This document shows, one piece after another, positions 52,071 to 61,228 of a stretch of 64,000 nucleotides of DNA. A program made the position numbers and the translations under genes. Where the stretch lies: assembly GCF_001653755.1 (NCBI RefSeq), contig NZ_CP015125.1, positions 1,436,501 through 1,500,500 of the forward strand, written 5' to 3'. Numbering within the stretch: position 1 is the first letter of the stretch; each line of letters starts with the position of its first letter. The notes under the pieces were generated by a model. The model was given only the letters and a program-made list of their open reading frames with translations, made no database searches and was not told where the DNA came from. Origin of the DNA: Dokdonia donghaensis DSW-1 (lineage in GTDB: Bacteria > Bacteroidota > Bacteroidia > Flavobacteriales > Flavobacteriaceae).

Positions 52071-52124
52071 GTGGTACAACTTATCAACAAAGTGGTAGAA
52101 TGTGGTAAAAAGTGGTAATATTTG
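52071..52124 (+). promoter_or_regulatory. MraZ-box array and promoter of the dcw cluster
   Basis: GTGGTA occurs at 52071, 52092, 52102 and 52112; the last three are spaced exactly 10 bp apart. MraZ binds decanucleotide-spaced direct repeats upstream of its own gene in other bacteria, where the core is TGGGN. The core here would be TGGTA. AATATTTG (52117-52124), one base from TAnnTTTG, overlaps the last box, so bound MraZ could block transcription. Confidence 0.62.
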
Positions 52125-52165
52125 CGCTATATTTGAGTTAATAGATAAAAACTAACCCATCTCGA

Positions 52166-52636
52166 GTGATTAATCTCATTGGAACATACGAATGTAAAAT
52201 AGACGCCAAAGGCCGCCTTATGCTGCCTCAAGCGTTTAAAAAGCAGCTGGCGCCTATCCTTCAGGATGGTTTTGTGCTTAAGCGTGCTGTGTTTCAAAAG
52301 TGTCTTGAGTTGTACCCTATTGCAGAGTGGAATGTGCTAAGCGCAAAAGTGAATAAGCTTAATCGTTTTAAAAAAAAGAACGATGAGTTTATACGTCGTT
52401 TTAATGCAGGTGTAAAGCCTGTAGAGGTAGACGGTACGGGTAGGATTCTTGTGTCTAAGGATTTGGGAAGTTTTGCAAAGCTTGAGAAATCTATCGTAGT
52501 AAATGCTGCGTTTAACATTCTTGAGATTTGGGATAAAGATTTATATGAAAAAGCCATTGACGAGGCGGCAGTAGACTTTGCAGATCTAGCCGAGGAGGTA
52601 ATGGGAGATAGCGATATACCAGATGGATTATCATAA
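52166..52636 (+). CDS. mraZ: Transcriptional regulator MraZ
   Basis: Ring-forming DNA-binding repressor of the dcw cluster, with two SpoVT/AbrB-like halves. It has 156 residues from a GTG: LIGTYECKIDAKGRLMLP is the first half signature and VEVDGTGRILVSKDL the second. It has its own repeat array upstream and overlaps rsmH by 14 nt. Confidence 0.95.
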   Translation: MINLIGTYECKIDAKGRLMLPQAFKKQLAPILQDGFVLKRAVFQKCLELYPIAEWNVLSAKVNKLNRFKKKNDEFIRRFNAGVKPVEVDGTGRILVSKDLGSFAKLEKSIVVNAAFNILEIWDKDLYEKAIDEAAVDFADLAEEVMGDSDIPDGLS

Positions 52637-53519
52637 CCCAGTTTTATTAAATGAGACCGTAGATGGTCTTGACATAAAGCCAGATGGTGTTTATGTAGAT
52701 GTCACATTTGGCGGTGGAGGTCACTCTAGGGAGATTTTGAGCAGGCTAGGTGAAAATGGCAGGCTGTATGGTTTTGATCAAGATCCAGATGCAGCGCAAA
52801 ATGTGCCAGATGATAGCAGGTTTGTGCTCATACCAGAAAACTTTAGGTTCATAAAGCGCTTCTTGCGTTTTCACGGGCATAAAAAGGTAGATGGTATTCT
52901 GGGAGATTTTGGTGTGAGTTCACATCAGTTTGATGTTGCAGAGCGAGGTTTTTCTACGCGTTTTGAAAGTGATCTTGATATGCGTATGAACCAGAAGGAT
53001 GATCTCTCTGCTTATAACGTAGTAAATGATTATGCAGAGGAGGATCTAAGGCAAGTGTTCTGGCAGTATGGAGAGTTGCGCAATGCGCCTAAGCTTGCTA
53101 GTGCAATTGTTATGGCGAGAGGTAGTGCGCCTATAAAAACAAGCGAGCAACTTAAAAAAGTACTTGCGGCCTTTCTGCCAAAACATAGAGAGCATAAAAT
53201 ACTTGCACAGATTTATCAAGCAATACGCATAGAGGTAAATCAAGAGATTGAGGTTCTTAAAGAGTTTTTGCTTCAGACTGAGCAACTGCTTGAGCCGGGT
53301 GGGAGAATAAGTCTTATAAGTTATCACTCTCTTGAAGATAGATTGGTAAAGCGTTACATACGCAATGGTCTTTTTGAAGGAGAGCCAGAAAAAGATATGT
53401 ACGGCAATTTTGACGTGCCGTTTAAAAAAGTAGGGCGATTAATTGTGCCTAGCAAAGAAGAAATAAAGAGTAATAATAGAGCTCGTAGTGCAAAGCTTAG
53501 AATAGCTGCAAAAGTGTAG
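52623..53519 (+). CDS. rsmH: 16S rRNA (cytosine1402-N4)-methyltransferase
   Basis: Methylates C1402 in the ribosomal P-site. It has 298 residues, with the start YHNPVLLNETVDGL, the AdoMet loop VDVTFGGGGHSREIL, and DGILGDFGVSSHQFD. The C-terminal SYHSLEDRLVKRYI and NNRARSAKLR are conserved. Confidence 0.97.
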   Translation: MDYHNPVLLNETVDGLDIKPDGVYVDVTFGGGGHSREILSRLGENGRLYGFDQDPDAAQNVPDDSRFVLIPENFRFIKRFLRFHGHKKVDGILGDFGVSSHQFDVAERGFSTRFESDLDMRMNQKDDLSAYNVVNDYAEEDLRQVFWQYGELRNAPKLASAIVMARGSAPIKTSEQLKKVLAAFLPKHREHKILAQIYQAIRIEVNQEIEVLKEFLLQTEQLLEPGGRISLISYHSLEDRLVKRYIRNGLFEGEPEKDMYGNFDVPFKKVGRLIVPSKEEIKSNNRARSAKLRIAAKV

Positions 53520-53526
53520 TGCGTTT

Positions 53527-53847
53527 ATGGGTAAAGTAAATAACATACTCAAGGGTAAGTTTCTAGTAGACGAAGATGCTTTTAAAAACTGGAGAATGAT
53601 CATTTTTCTCTCGGCACTGGCGCTCATTATGATTGCTAGTTCGCATAGGGCAGATGAGAAGGTTCACGAGATAGCAGATCTTAAAGATGAAGTTGCAGAG
53701 TTGCGTAGTGAGTCTGTAGACTCTAGAGTAAATCTTTGGAAATTAAAAACAAGTAGTAGTGTCGCAAAGGCGCTTGAGGCAAGAGGAGTCAAGCCTTCAA
53801 ATATTCCTCCAAAAAAAATTAAAGTAAAAACAGCAGAAAGAGATTAA
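53527..53847 (+). CDS. ftsL: FtsL-like division protein
   Basis: A 106-residue bitopic membrane protein: cytosolic N-terminus, transmembrane segment (about residues 24-41, IIFLSALALIMIASS) and a coiled-coil segment (EIADLKDEVAELRSESVDSRV). It is placed between rsmH and ftsI exactly where ftsL lies in dcw clusters. Sequence conservation of FtsL is low, so topology and position carry the call. Confidence 0.82.
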   Translation: MGKVNNILKGKFLVDEDAFKNWRMIIFLSALALIMIASSHRADEKVHEIADLKDEVAELRSESVDSRVNLWKLKTSSSVAKALEARGVKPSNIPPKKIKVKTAERD

Positions 53848-53849
53848 GA

Positions 53850-55841
53850 GTGGCTACATCAGAAAAAAACATATTAAACCGCCTTTATTTCGTCGCTGGA
53901 TGTATGTTTCTTCTAGCGCTTATTATCGCATATAAACTTGTGGCAATACAGGTTTTTCAAGGTGCCGAGTATCGCGAGCTTGCTGTTACTAGTACCGAGA
54001 AGATGGTTACCATACCAGCTACGCGTGGTAATCTTTATGCAGAGGATGGTAGTCTTCTTGCTACGTCTCAAATTAAGTATGATATACGCTGGGATGCTAT
54101 CGCACCGTCTAAGGATAATTTTAATGAAAACATTGTAGCACTTTCTAAAGGGCTCTCTGAAGTGCTTGGCAAACCACAGTCATATTATGAAAATAGACTG
54201 CGCAAAGCACGTAGCACAAAAAACCGCTATTTATTTATTGCCCGTAAACTAGGTTATGCAGATTATGTAAAAATCAAGTCGTTGCCTTTGTTTAATAAAG
54301 GCCAGTTTAGAGGAGGGATCATTGTAGAAGAGCATACAGAGCGTGAGCATCCATTAGAAAAAATGGCAGAACGCACAGTAGGATACGAGCGTCAGGATGA
54401 TAGTGGGTATTATACGCGCGTAGGTCTAGAAGGAGCATATGGTTATTATCTAAGAGGTAAAGAAGGACGCCGTCTTAAGCAAAAGATTGCAAAAGGAGAG
54501 TGGAAACCTTTAGGGATAGGTAATGTCGTAGAGCCTCGCGATGGGTATGATGTCATATCTACCATAGATGTAAATATTCAAGACGTTGCACACAACGCCT
54601 TGCTTACTAGTCTCGAAAAATACCAAGCAGATCACGGTTGTGTGGTTGTTATGGAAACTAAGACCGGCGAGATTAAAGCCATCTCAAATTTAGGTCGTAC
54701 TAAAGAAGGAAAATATTACGAGCGTCTCAATTATGCGGTAGGAGAGGCACACGAGCCTGGGTCTACTTTTAAATTGATGTCTATGGTGGCCGCCTTAGAA
54801 GATAAGGTAATAGACTCAAGTACCGTGTTTGATACAGAAAATGGACGAGTAAAATTTTATGACCGTACGGCTATAGATTCTAAGCGTGGAGGTTATGGTA
54901 AAATAACAGCTGCAAAAGCGTTTGAGTTGAGTAGTAATACCGCTTTCGCGAAAATGATAAACGATAACTATGCTTCAGATCCAGAAAAGTTTGTAAAACG
55001 ACTTTTTAATATGGGTCTCAACGATCAGTTAGGGCTAGAGATAAAAGGAGAAGGAAAACCTAATTTTCCGTACCCAGGAGATAAAAACTGGTATGGTACT
55101 ACCTTGCCTTGGATGGCCTTTGGTTATGGCGTAGAGCTTACTCCATTACAAACACTCACATTTTATAATGCCATTGCAAATGATGGTGAGATGGTAAAAC
55201 CTCGTTTTATCAAAGAGGTAAAAGAGTGGGATCAAACCATTGAGACTTTTGATAAAGAGGTGATAAACTCACGCATCGCATCTCAGGAAACAATTAATGT
55301 TGTTAAGGAGATGATGAAGAAAACAGTAGAGCGTGGTACAGCAAGAAATATCTACAGCAAGGAATTCTCTATGGCTGGAAAGACGGGTACTTGTCAAACA
55401 GAGTACTGGATAGAAGCGGGCAGGTACATATCATCTTTTGCAGGATATTTTCCTGCAGATGAGCCTAAGTACTCGTGTATTGTAGTAGTTAATAAGCCTA
55501 AAAAATCTATAGGGTTTTATGGTAATGTAGTTGCAGCTCCAGTTTTTAAAGAAATTGCTCAAAAAATATATTCAGATACGCCCGTGGTAGATGAAATAGC
55601 ACTGCCGGCAGATAATGCTTCTAGCATTACAAATGACTTTCAGAAGTATTATGCAAACGTAAATAAGAGCCATAAGACCATTCCAAATGTAAAAGGAATG
55701 CCAGGTATGGACGCTGTGGCATTGCTAGAAAACTTAGGGTTGAAAGTAAACTTTCGCGGAAGCGGAAAAGTAAAAAGCCAGTCTATTAAGGCAGGTGATA
55801 AGATAGAAAAGAACAAAACCATTACCCTGCAATTATCGTGA
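53850..55841 (+). CDS. ftsI: Penicillin-binding protein 3 (FtsI) with PASTA domain
   Basis: Septal peptidoglycan transpeptidase. GTG start, 663 residues. It has an N-terminal membrane anchor (about 13-31), a pedestal domain with RGNLYAEDGSLLA, and the transpeptidase motifs STFK (in EPGSTFKLMS), SSN (in ELSSNTAF) and KTGT (AGKTGTCQ). A single C-terminal PASTA domain starts at IPNVKGMPGMDAV. Two degenerate palindrome copies are in the gene (TAFAKM, NFRGSG). The stop overlaps the murE GTG. Confidence 0.95.
   Translation: MATSEKNILNRLYFVAGCMFLLALIIAYKLVAIQVFQGAEYRELAVTSTEKMVTIPATRGNLYAEDGSLLATSQIKYDIRWDAIAPSKDNFNENIVALSKGLSEVLGKPQSYYENRLRKARSTKNRYLFIARKLGYADYVKIKSLPLFNKGQFRGGIIVEEHTEREHPLEKMAERTVGYERQDDSGYYTRVGLEGAYGYYLRGKEGRRLKQKIAKGEWKPLGIGNVVEPRDGYDVISTIDVNIQDVAHNALLTSLEKYQADHGCVVVMETKTGEIKAISNLGRTKEGKYYERLNYAVGEAHEPGSTFKLMSMVAALEDKVIDSSTVFDTENGRVKFYDRTAIDSKRGGYGKITAAKAFELSSNTAFAKMINDNYASDPEKFVKRLFNMGLNDQLGLEIKGEGKPNFPYPGDKNWYGTTLPWMAFGYGVELTPLQTLTFYNAIANDGEMVKPRFIKEVKEWDQTIETFDKEVINSRIASQETINVVKEMMKKTVERGTARNIYSKEFSMAGKTGTCQTEYWIEAGRYISSFAGYFPADEPKYSCIVVVNKPKKSIGFYGNVVAAPVFKEIAQKIYSDTPVVDEIALPADNASSITNDFQKYYANVNKSHKTIPNVKGMPGMDAVALLENLGLKVNFRGSGKVKSQSIKAGDKIEKNKTITLQLS
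54942..54955. repeat. Partial palindrome copy inside ftsI
   Basis: GCTTTCGCGAAAAT, 12 of 14 bases, in the Ala-Phe-Ala-Lys frame and within a few codons of the SSN motif. A weaker relative, ACTTTCGCGGAAGC, lies near 55750. Confidence 0.45.
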
Positions 55842-57301
55842 TTTTACTTAAAGACATATTATATAGAGTAACCCTAGAGTCTGTTGTTGGTAATACGGCT
55901 ATTGCTATTACAGATGTGCATTTTGACTCGCGTAAGGCGTCTCTTAATGATGTATTTGTGGCGATACGTGGTACCCAGAGTGACGGTCACGATTATATAG
56001 AAAAAGCGGTAGCACAAGGAGCACTAGCGATTATTTGTGAGGAGATGCCGGAGCAAATTGTAAATGGTATCACTTACGTGAAAGTAGCAGACACCTCTAG
56101 TGCGCTCGCTACAATAGCAAGTAATTACTACGGAAACCCATCTGCAAATCTGAAGCTTATAGGGATTACTGGTACTAATGGTAAGACTACTATCGCCAGT
56201 CTGTTATATCAACTTTTTAAGAAGGCTGGATATAAAACTGGGTTATTATCTACTGTGAAGATTATGGTAGATGCAACAGAGCATAAGGCAACGCATACTA
56301 CACCAGATAGTCTTACTATTAATAAGTATCTCGCAGAGATGAGTGCTGCTGGGGTTGAGTATTGTTTTATGGAGGTGAGCTCTCACGGTATTCACCAAAA
56401 GCGCACAGAAGGTTTACATTTTGAGGGAGGGATTTTTACAAATTTATCTCACGACCATCTAGACTACCACGAGACATTTGCAGAGTACAGAGATGTTAAG
56501 AAAAAGTTCTTTGACGAGTTGCCTAAAACGGCTTTTGCGCTAGTAAATAACGATGATAAAAATGGACCTGTTATGGTTCAGAACACAAAATCAAAAAAAG
56601 TTACGTATGCGCTAAAATCTTATGCAGATTACAGAGCGCAAATTTTAGAAAACCAGCTATCTGGGTTATTGCTCAAGGTGCAAGATCAAGAAGTTTGGGT
56701 GAAGCTTATTGGTTCTTTTAATGCATATAACCTCTTAGCCATTTTTGCAACAGCAGAACTTTTGGGGCTAGATCAAATGGAAGCATTGCAGCTTTTAAGT
56801 GAGTTAGAGAGTGTGTCAGGACGTTTTCAATATTTCATTTCTGAAGGTAATGTCACTGCCATAGTAGATTATGCACATACACCAGATGCACTTAAAAATG
56901 TGCTAGAAACCATAAATGATATTCGTACTAAAAATGAAGAGCTTATTACGGTTGTAGGTGCTGGTGGTGATCGTGATGCTACAAAGCGACCTAAAATGGG
57001 AAACATCGCTAGCGCACTTAGTACAAAGGCTATTATCACAAGTGATAACCCAAGGTCAGAAAATCCAGAGGCTATTATTGAGCAAATAGAAGCAGGGGTA
57101 GAGCCTATACATTATAAAAGAATTCTGTCTATTACTGATAGAAAACAAGCTATCAAAACTGCTTGCCAACTGGCAAATGCGGGAGACATAATATTAATAG
57201 CAGGTAAAGGTCACGAGACTTATCAAGAGATAAATGGAGAGCGTTTTGATTTTGATGATTATAAAATAGTACAAGAAACTCTTAAACAACTTAACAAGTA
57301 A
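55838..57301 (+). CDS. murE: UDP-MurNAc-tripeptide synthetase, meso-diaminopimelate type
   Basis: Adds the third residue of the peptidoglycan stem peptide. GTG start, 487 residues. The ATP loop is GITGTNGKTTIASL; HTTPDSL and the mid-domain SHDHLDYHETF are present. The DNPR motif (SDNPRSENP) marks specificity for meso-diaminopimelate rather than lysine. It overlaps ftsI by 4 nt and mraY by 1 nt. No murF follows. Confidence 0.96.
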   Translation: MILLKDILYRVTLESVVGNTAIAITDVHFDSRKASLNDVFVAIRGTQSDGHDYIEKAVAQGALAIICEEMPEQIVNGITYVKVADTSSALATIASNYYGNPSANLKLIGITGTNGKTTIASLLYQLFKKAGYKTGLLSTVKIMVDATEHKATHTTPDSLTINKYLAEMSAAGVEYCFMEVSSHGIHQKRTEGLHFEGGIFTNLSHDHLDYHETFAEYRDVKKKFFDELPKTAFALVNNDDKNGPVMVQNTKSKKVTYALKSYADYRAQILENQLSGLLLKVQDQEVWVKLIGSFNAYNLLAIFATAELLGLDQMEALQLLSELESVSGRFQYFISEGNVTAIVDYAHTPDALKNVLETINDIRTKNEELITVVGAGGDRDATKRPKMGNIASALSTKAIITSDNPRSENPEAIIEQIEAGVEPIHYKRILSITDRKQAIKTACQLANAGDIILIAGKGHETYQEINGERFDFDDYKIVQETLKQLNK

Positions 57302-58539
57302 TGCTGTATTATCTTTTTCAATGGTTAGACGAAGCTTATAACTTGCCAGGTGCAGGCTTGTTTCAGTTCAGTACGTTTAGAGCTGCGCTTGCTGTGTTGC
57401 TTTCTTTAATACTATCTACGGTATATGGAGAGCGTGTGATTAAGTTTTTGCAACGCAAGCAAATGGGGGAGCAAATACGGGATCTAGGTCTAGAAGGACA
57501 AGCAGAAAAAGCAGGAACACCTACTATGGGAGGTCTCATAATTATAGGTGCTACGTTAATACCTGTACTACTTCTAGGTGACTTGCAAAATATCTATATC
57601 ATTCTTTTAATAGTAACCACTGTGTGGATGGGAATCATAGGTTTCTTAGATGATTATAAGAAGAAAATGCAAAAAAATAAAGACGGTCTAGCTGGTAAGT
57701 ATAAAGTTATTGGCCAGGTAGGGCTGGGTATCATTGTAGGGGCAACAATGTTCTTTCATAGTGACATTACCATACGTGAAGAAATCAAGCAAACAGCAGG
57801 AACAGAGCAGGTAGAAATCACTACGCTTAGAGGTAATGATAAATTTGACGTAGCTCATAAGAGTCTCAAGACTACTATTCCTTTTGTAAAGTATAACGAG
57901 ATAGATTACAGCACGATACTTACTAGTATTAATGAAGACTGGCAAGACTATGCGTGGATCATATTTATCCCTATCGTGATTTTTATAATTACAGCTGTTT
58001 CAAACGGAGCAAATCTTACAGATGGTATAGATGGTCTCGCGGCGGGTACGAGTGCTATTATAGTGCTCACGCTAGGCATATTTGCCTTTATATCTGGTAA
58101 CATCATCTTTAGTGATTATCTCAATGTGATGTATATCCCAGGTACGGGAGAGATGCTCATATTTATTGCTGCGTTTGTAGGAGCACTTATTGGATTCTTA
58201 TGGTATAATGCTTATCCAGCACAAGTGTTTATGGGTGATACAGGTAGTCTCACTATAGGAGGAATTATAGCGGTACTCGCCATTGCTACTAGAAAAGAAT
58301 GGCTCATTCCTATTTTATGCGGGATTTTCTTAATGGAGAATCTCTCTGTGGTAATGCAAGTAGGATATTTTAAATACACAAAAAAGAAATATGGAGAAGG
58401 TAAGCGCATCTTCTTGATGTCACCATTACACCATCATTATCAAAAGAAAGGTATTCACGAGAGTAAAATTGTTTCCCGCTTTTGGATTGTGGGGATATTG
58501 CTTGCGGTACTTTCTATCATAACATTAAAAATTAGATAA
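57301..58539 (+). CDS. mraY: Phospho-MurNAc-pentapeptide translocase
   Basis: Inner-membrane enzyme that makes lipid I. It has 412 residues, longer than the usual 360 because of an insertion of roughly 50 polar residues (about 160-215) between transmembrane segments, typical of Bacteroidota. AGTPTMGGLII, FLDDYKKK, NLTDGIDGLA, MGDTGSL and the late SPLHHHYQKKG motif are all intact. Confidence 0.97.
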   Translation: MLYYLFQWLDEAYNLPGAGLFQFSTFRAALAVLLSLILSTVYGERVIKFLQRKQMGEQIRDLGLEGQAEKAGTPTMGGLIIIGATLIPVLLLGDLQNIYIILLIVTTVWMGIIGFLDDYKKKMQKNKDGLAGKYKVIGQVGLGIIVGATMFFHSDITIREEIKQTAGTEQVEITTLRGNDKFDVAHKSLKTTIPFVKYNEIDYSTILTSINEDWQDYAWIIFIPIVIFIITAVSNGANLTDGIDGLAAGTSAIIVLTLGIFAFISGNIIFSDYLNVMYIPGTGEMLIFIAAFVGALIGFLWYNAYPAQVFMGDTGSLTIGGIIAVLAIATRKEWLIPILCGIFLMENLSVVMQVGYFKYTKKKYGEGKRIFLMSPLHHHYQKKGIHESKIVSRFWIVGILLAVLSIITLKIR

Positions 58540-58542
58540 TCA

Positions 58543-58558
58543 CGCTTTCGCGAAAGCA
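58543..58558. repeat. Palindrome copy between mraY and murD
   Basis: Exact 14-mer at 58544-58557, filling most of the 24-nt gap inside the operon. Confidence 0.9.
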
Positions 58559-58563
58559 TAAAA

Positions 58564-59901
58564 ATGAAGAAACGATTAGTCATATTAGGAGCCGGAGAGT
58601 CTGGCGTAGGTACTGCTATTTTAGGCAAGGCCAAAGGATATGACGTGTTCTTATCTGATTTTGGAAAGGTAAAGAATCATTACAAAGAGATACTCACTGC
58701 CGAAGAGTTTACTTGGGAAGAAGAAGGGCATACAGAAGCACTTATTCTCAATGCAGATGTAGTGATGAAGAGTCCTGGAATACCAGATAAAGCACCTATT
58801 GTGCAGAGGTTACTAGAAAAAGGAGTGCCTGTAATCTCTGAGATCGAATTTGCTTCTCAATATACAGATGCCACAATTGTGGGGATTACCGGAAGTAACG
58901 GGAAAACCACAACCACGATGCTTACTGGATTTATTCTAGAGCAAGCAGGTATTAATCTAGGTGTTGCGGGAAACATAGGAGACAGCTATGCAAAGATGGT
59001 GGCACAAAAGGAGATTGATACCTATGTGCTTGAAATAAGCAGTTTCCAGTTAGACGGAATCGCAGATTTTGTACCTCATATCGCGGTGGTGCTCAATGTG
59101 ACACCAGATCACTTAGATAGATACGATTATAAGTTTGAAAATTACATCGCATCAAAATTTAGAATAGCGATGAACCAAAAAGAAACAGATTATCTCATCT
59201 ATGATGCAGATGATCCCGTGAGTGTAGACTGGCTTAACAAACACCCAGTGCGCTCAAAATTATTGCCCTTTTCACTCACACAAGAATTTGAAAATGGCGC
59301 TTTTATAAAAGACAATAACCTAGTAGTACAAATAGATAATAACACCTTTACAATGACCACAAACAATCTCGCTCTTAAGGGGCAACACAACAAGAAAAAC
59401 GCAATGGCTGCCTCTACGGTAGCAAATTTATTAAACATCCGTAAGGCAACGATACGTGAGAGTTTAGAAGGTTTTCAAGGAGTAGAGCATAGGTTAGAGC
59501 AGGTGCTTAAGATTAACAACGTGCAGTACATAAATGACAGTAAGGCGACTAATGTAAACGCTACATTTTATGCACTAGATAGTATGAACGACCCTACGGT
59601 ATGGATCGTAGGTGGAGTAGATAAGGGTAATGATTATCGTGACTTATATCCCCTTATTAATGAGAAGGTAAAAGCAATTATCTGTCTAGGTGTTGATAAT
59701 CAAAAGCTTATGAGTCATTTTGAAAATATGGTGGATATTATTGTGGAAACACCATCTATGACAGAGGCTGTTAAGATTGCTTATAAGGTGGCAGAGCGTG
59801 GTGATAATGTATTGCTTTCTCCAGCGTGTGCAAGCTTTGATTTATTTGAAAACTATGAGGATAGAGGCCGCCAGTTTAAGGCTGCCGTACGTAACCTTTA
59901 A
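58564..59901 (+). CDS. murD: UDP-MurNAc-L-alanine--D-glutamate ligase
   Basis: Adds D-glutamate to the stem peptide. It has 445 residues, with LVILGAGESGVGTA, the ATP loop GITGSNGKTTTTML, LNVTPDHLDRYD, HRLEQV and NDSKATN. The two intergenic spaces around it are the only ones of appreciable size in the middle of the cluster, and each carries an exact palindrome copy. Confidence 0.97.
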   Translation: MKKRLVILGAGESGVGTAILGKAKGYDVFLSDFGKVKNHYKEILTAEEFTWEEEGHTEALILNADVVMKSPGIPDKAPIVQRLLEKGVPVISEIEFASQYTDATIVGITGSNGKTTTTMLTGFILEQAGINLGVAGNIGDSYAKMVAQKEIDTYVLEISSFQLDGIADFVPHIAVVLNVTPDHLDRYDYKFENYIASKFRIAMNQKETDYLIYDADDPVSVDWLNKHPVRSKLLPFSLTQEFENGAFIKDNNLVVQIDNNTFTMTTNNLALKGQHNKKNAMAASTVANLLNIRKATIRESLEGFQGVEHRLEQVLKINNVQYINDSKATNVNATFYALDSMNDPTVWIVGGVDKGNDYRDLYPLINEKVKAIICLGVDNQKLMSHFENMVDIIVETPSMTEAVKIAYKVAERGDNVLLSPACASFDLFENYEDRGRQFKAAVRNL

Positions 59902-59981
59902 TTCTGATTATACAACCGGCTGCAAGCTGCAATCCCCCGTGAGTAGCCGGTGTATCAGAGTTTATAAAAAAAGGAAAATTA

Positions 59982-59997
59982 CGCTTTCGCGAAAGCG
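59982..59997. repeat. Palindrome copy between murD and ftsW
   Basis: Perfect CGCTTTCGCGAAAGCG, 22 nt before the ftsW start. The 118-nt gap also contains GCCGGTTGT/GTAGCCGGT-like inverted pieces of uncertain meaning. Confidence 0.9.
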
Positions 59998-60019
59998 CAA
60001 CAAAAACAATTAATAGTAA

Positions 60020-61228
60020 GTGAGTACTAGTTTTAAAGACATATTTGCAGGTTTACAAGGCGACAAAGCTATATGGGCAATTGTTGCTCTACTGGCATTG
60101 TTTTCATTTTTGCCAGTATATAGTGCTGCGAGTAACCTTGCTTATATAAAGGGCGACGGTAATACGGTGCGTTTTTTAATTAAGCACGGGATGCACTTAG
60201 TACTTGGTTTTGCGATGCTCTATGGCGTGCATAAAATACCACATCATTATTTTAAAGGGCTCTCATTTATAGCATTACCCTTTGTGATTATACTACTTAT
60301 AGTAACACTAGCCCAGGGTACCACGATGGGAGGTGCAAATGCAAGTAGATGGATTAAGATACCTATACTGGGTGTTGGTTTTCAGACATCAACTTTTGCA
60401 GGAGTTGTGCTTATGGTCTATGTAGCGCGTTATCTGGCAAAAATTAAGGATAAAGCAGTGACTTTTAAAGAAACGCTTGTTCCTCTATGGTTGCCTGTGG
60501 CGGTAGTGCTGGGACTCATATTGCCAGCCAATTTTTCGACTACGGCAATCATTGCCGCTATGGTGGTTGCACTAGTGTTTTTAGGTGGGTACCCGCTTAA
60601 GTATTTGGGTATTGTAATAGCAACAGGTATTGTGGCGCTGTTATTTTTTGTGCTTATGGCAAAAGCTTTTCCAGGGATGTTCCCAAACAGGGTAGACACC
60701 TGGATAAGTCGTGTAGAAAACTTTGCAAATGATGAGGTAGATGCAGATGCAGATTACCAAATTGAAAAAGCAAAAATTGCAATTGCCTCAGGTGGTTTAT
60801 TAGGTCAAGGTCCTGGTAAAAGTGTACAGAAAAACTTCTTGCCACAGTCATCTTCAGATTTTATATACGCCATCATTGTAGAAGAGTTTGGTCTTGCTGG
60901 AGCAGGTTTTCTATTGTTCTTATATATGTTATTGCTATTTAGAATAACAGTGATAGCCCATAAAGCCGAAACGATTTTTGCAAAGCTCGTGGTAGTGGGA
61001 GTAGGATTGCCTATAGTTTTTCAAGCCCTTATTAATATGGCAGTTGCTGTAGAGTTGTTTCCCGTAACTGGGCAAACATTACCATTAGTGAGTAGTGGAG
61101 GTACATCTATATGGATGACCTGTCTCGCTGTAGGAATTGTGTTAAGTGTAAGCGCAAAGCGCAAACCTACACCGGTAAAAGAAGAGAGTGAGTTAAACCC
61201 ATTAGATGTTTTAAGTGAAGCCTTATAA
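60020..61228 (+). CDS. ftsW: Septal peptidoglycan polymerase FtsW
   Basis: SEDS-family glycosyltransferase working with FtsI at the septum. GTG start, 402 residues and about ten transmembrane segments. GGANASRWIKIP is a family signature, and GLLGQGPGKSVQKNFLPQSSSDFIYAIIVEEFG and the ending VSSGGTSIW are the classical FtsW/RodA motifs. It overlaps murG by 14 nt. Confidence 0.96.
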   Translation: MSTSFKDIFAGLQGDKAIWAIVALLALFSFLPVYSAASNLAYIKGDGNTVRFLIKHGMHLVLGFAMLYGVHKIPHHYFKGLSFIALPFVIILLIVTLAQGTTMGGANASRWIKIPILGVGFQTSTFAGVVLMVYVARYLAKIKDKAVTFKETLVPLWLPVAVVLGLILPANFSTTAIIAAMVVALVFLGGYPLKYLGIVIATGIVALLFFVLMAKAFPGMFPNRVDTWISRVENFANDEVDADADYQIEKAKIAIASGGLLGQGPGKSVQKNFLPQSSSDFIYAIIVEEFGLAGAGFLLFLYMLLLFRITVIAHKAETIFAKLVVVGVGLPIVFQALINMAVAVELFPVTGQTLPLVSSGGTSIWMTCLAVGIVLSVSAKRKPTPVKEESELNPLDVLSEAL

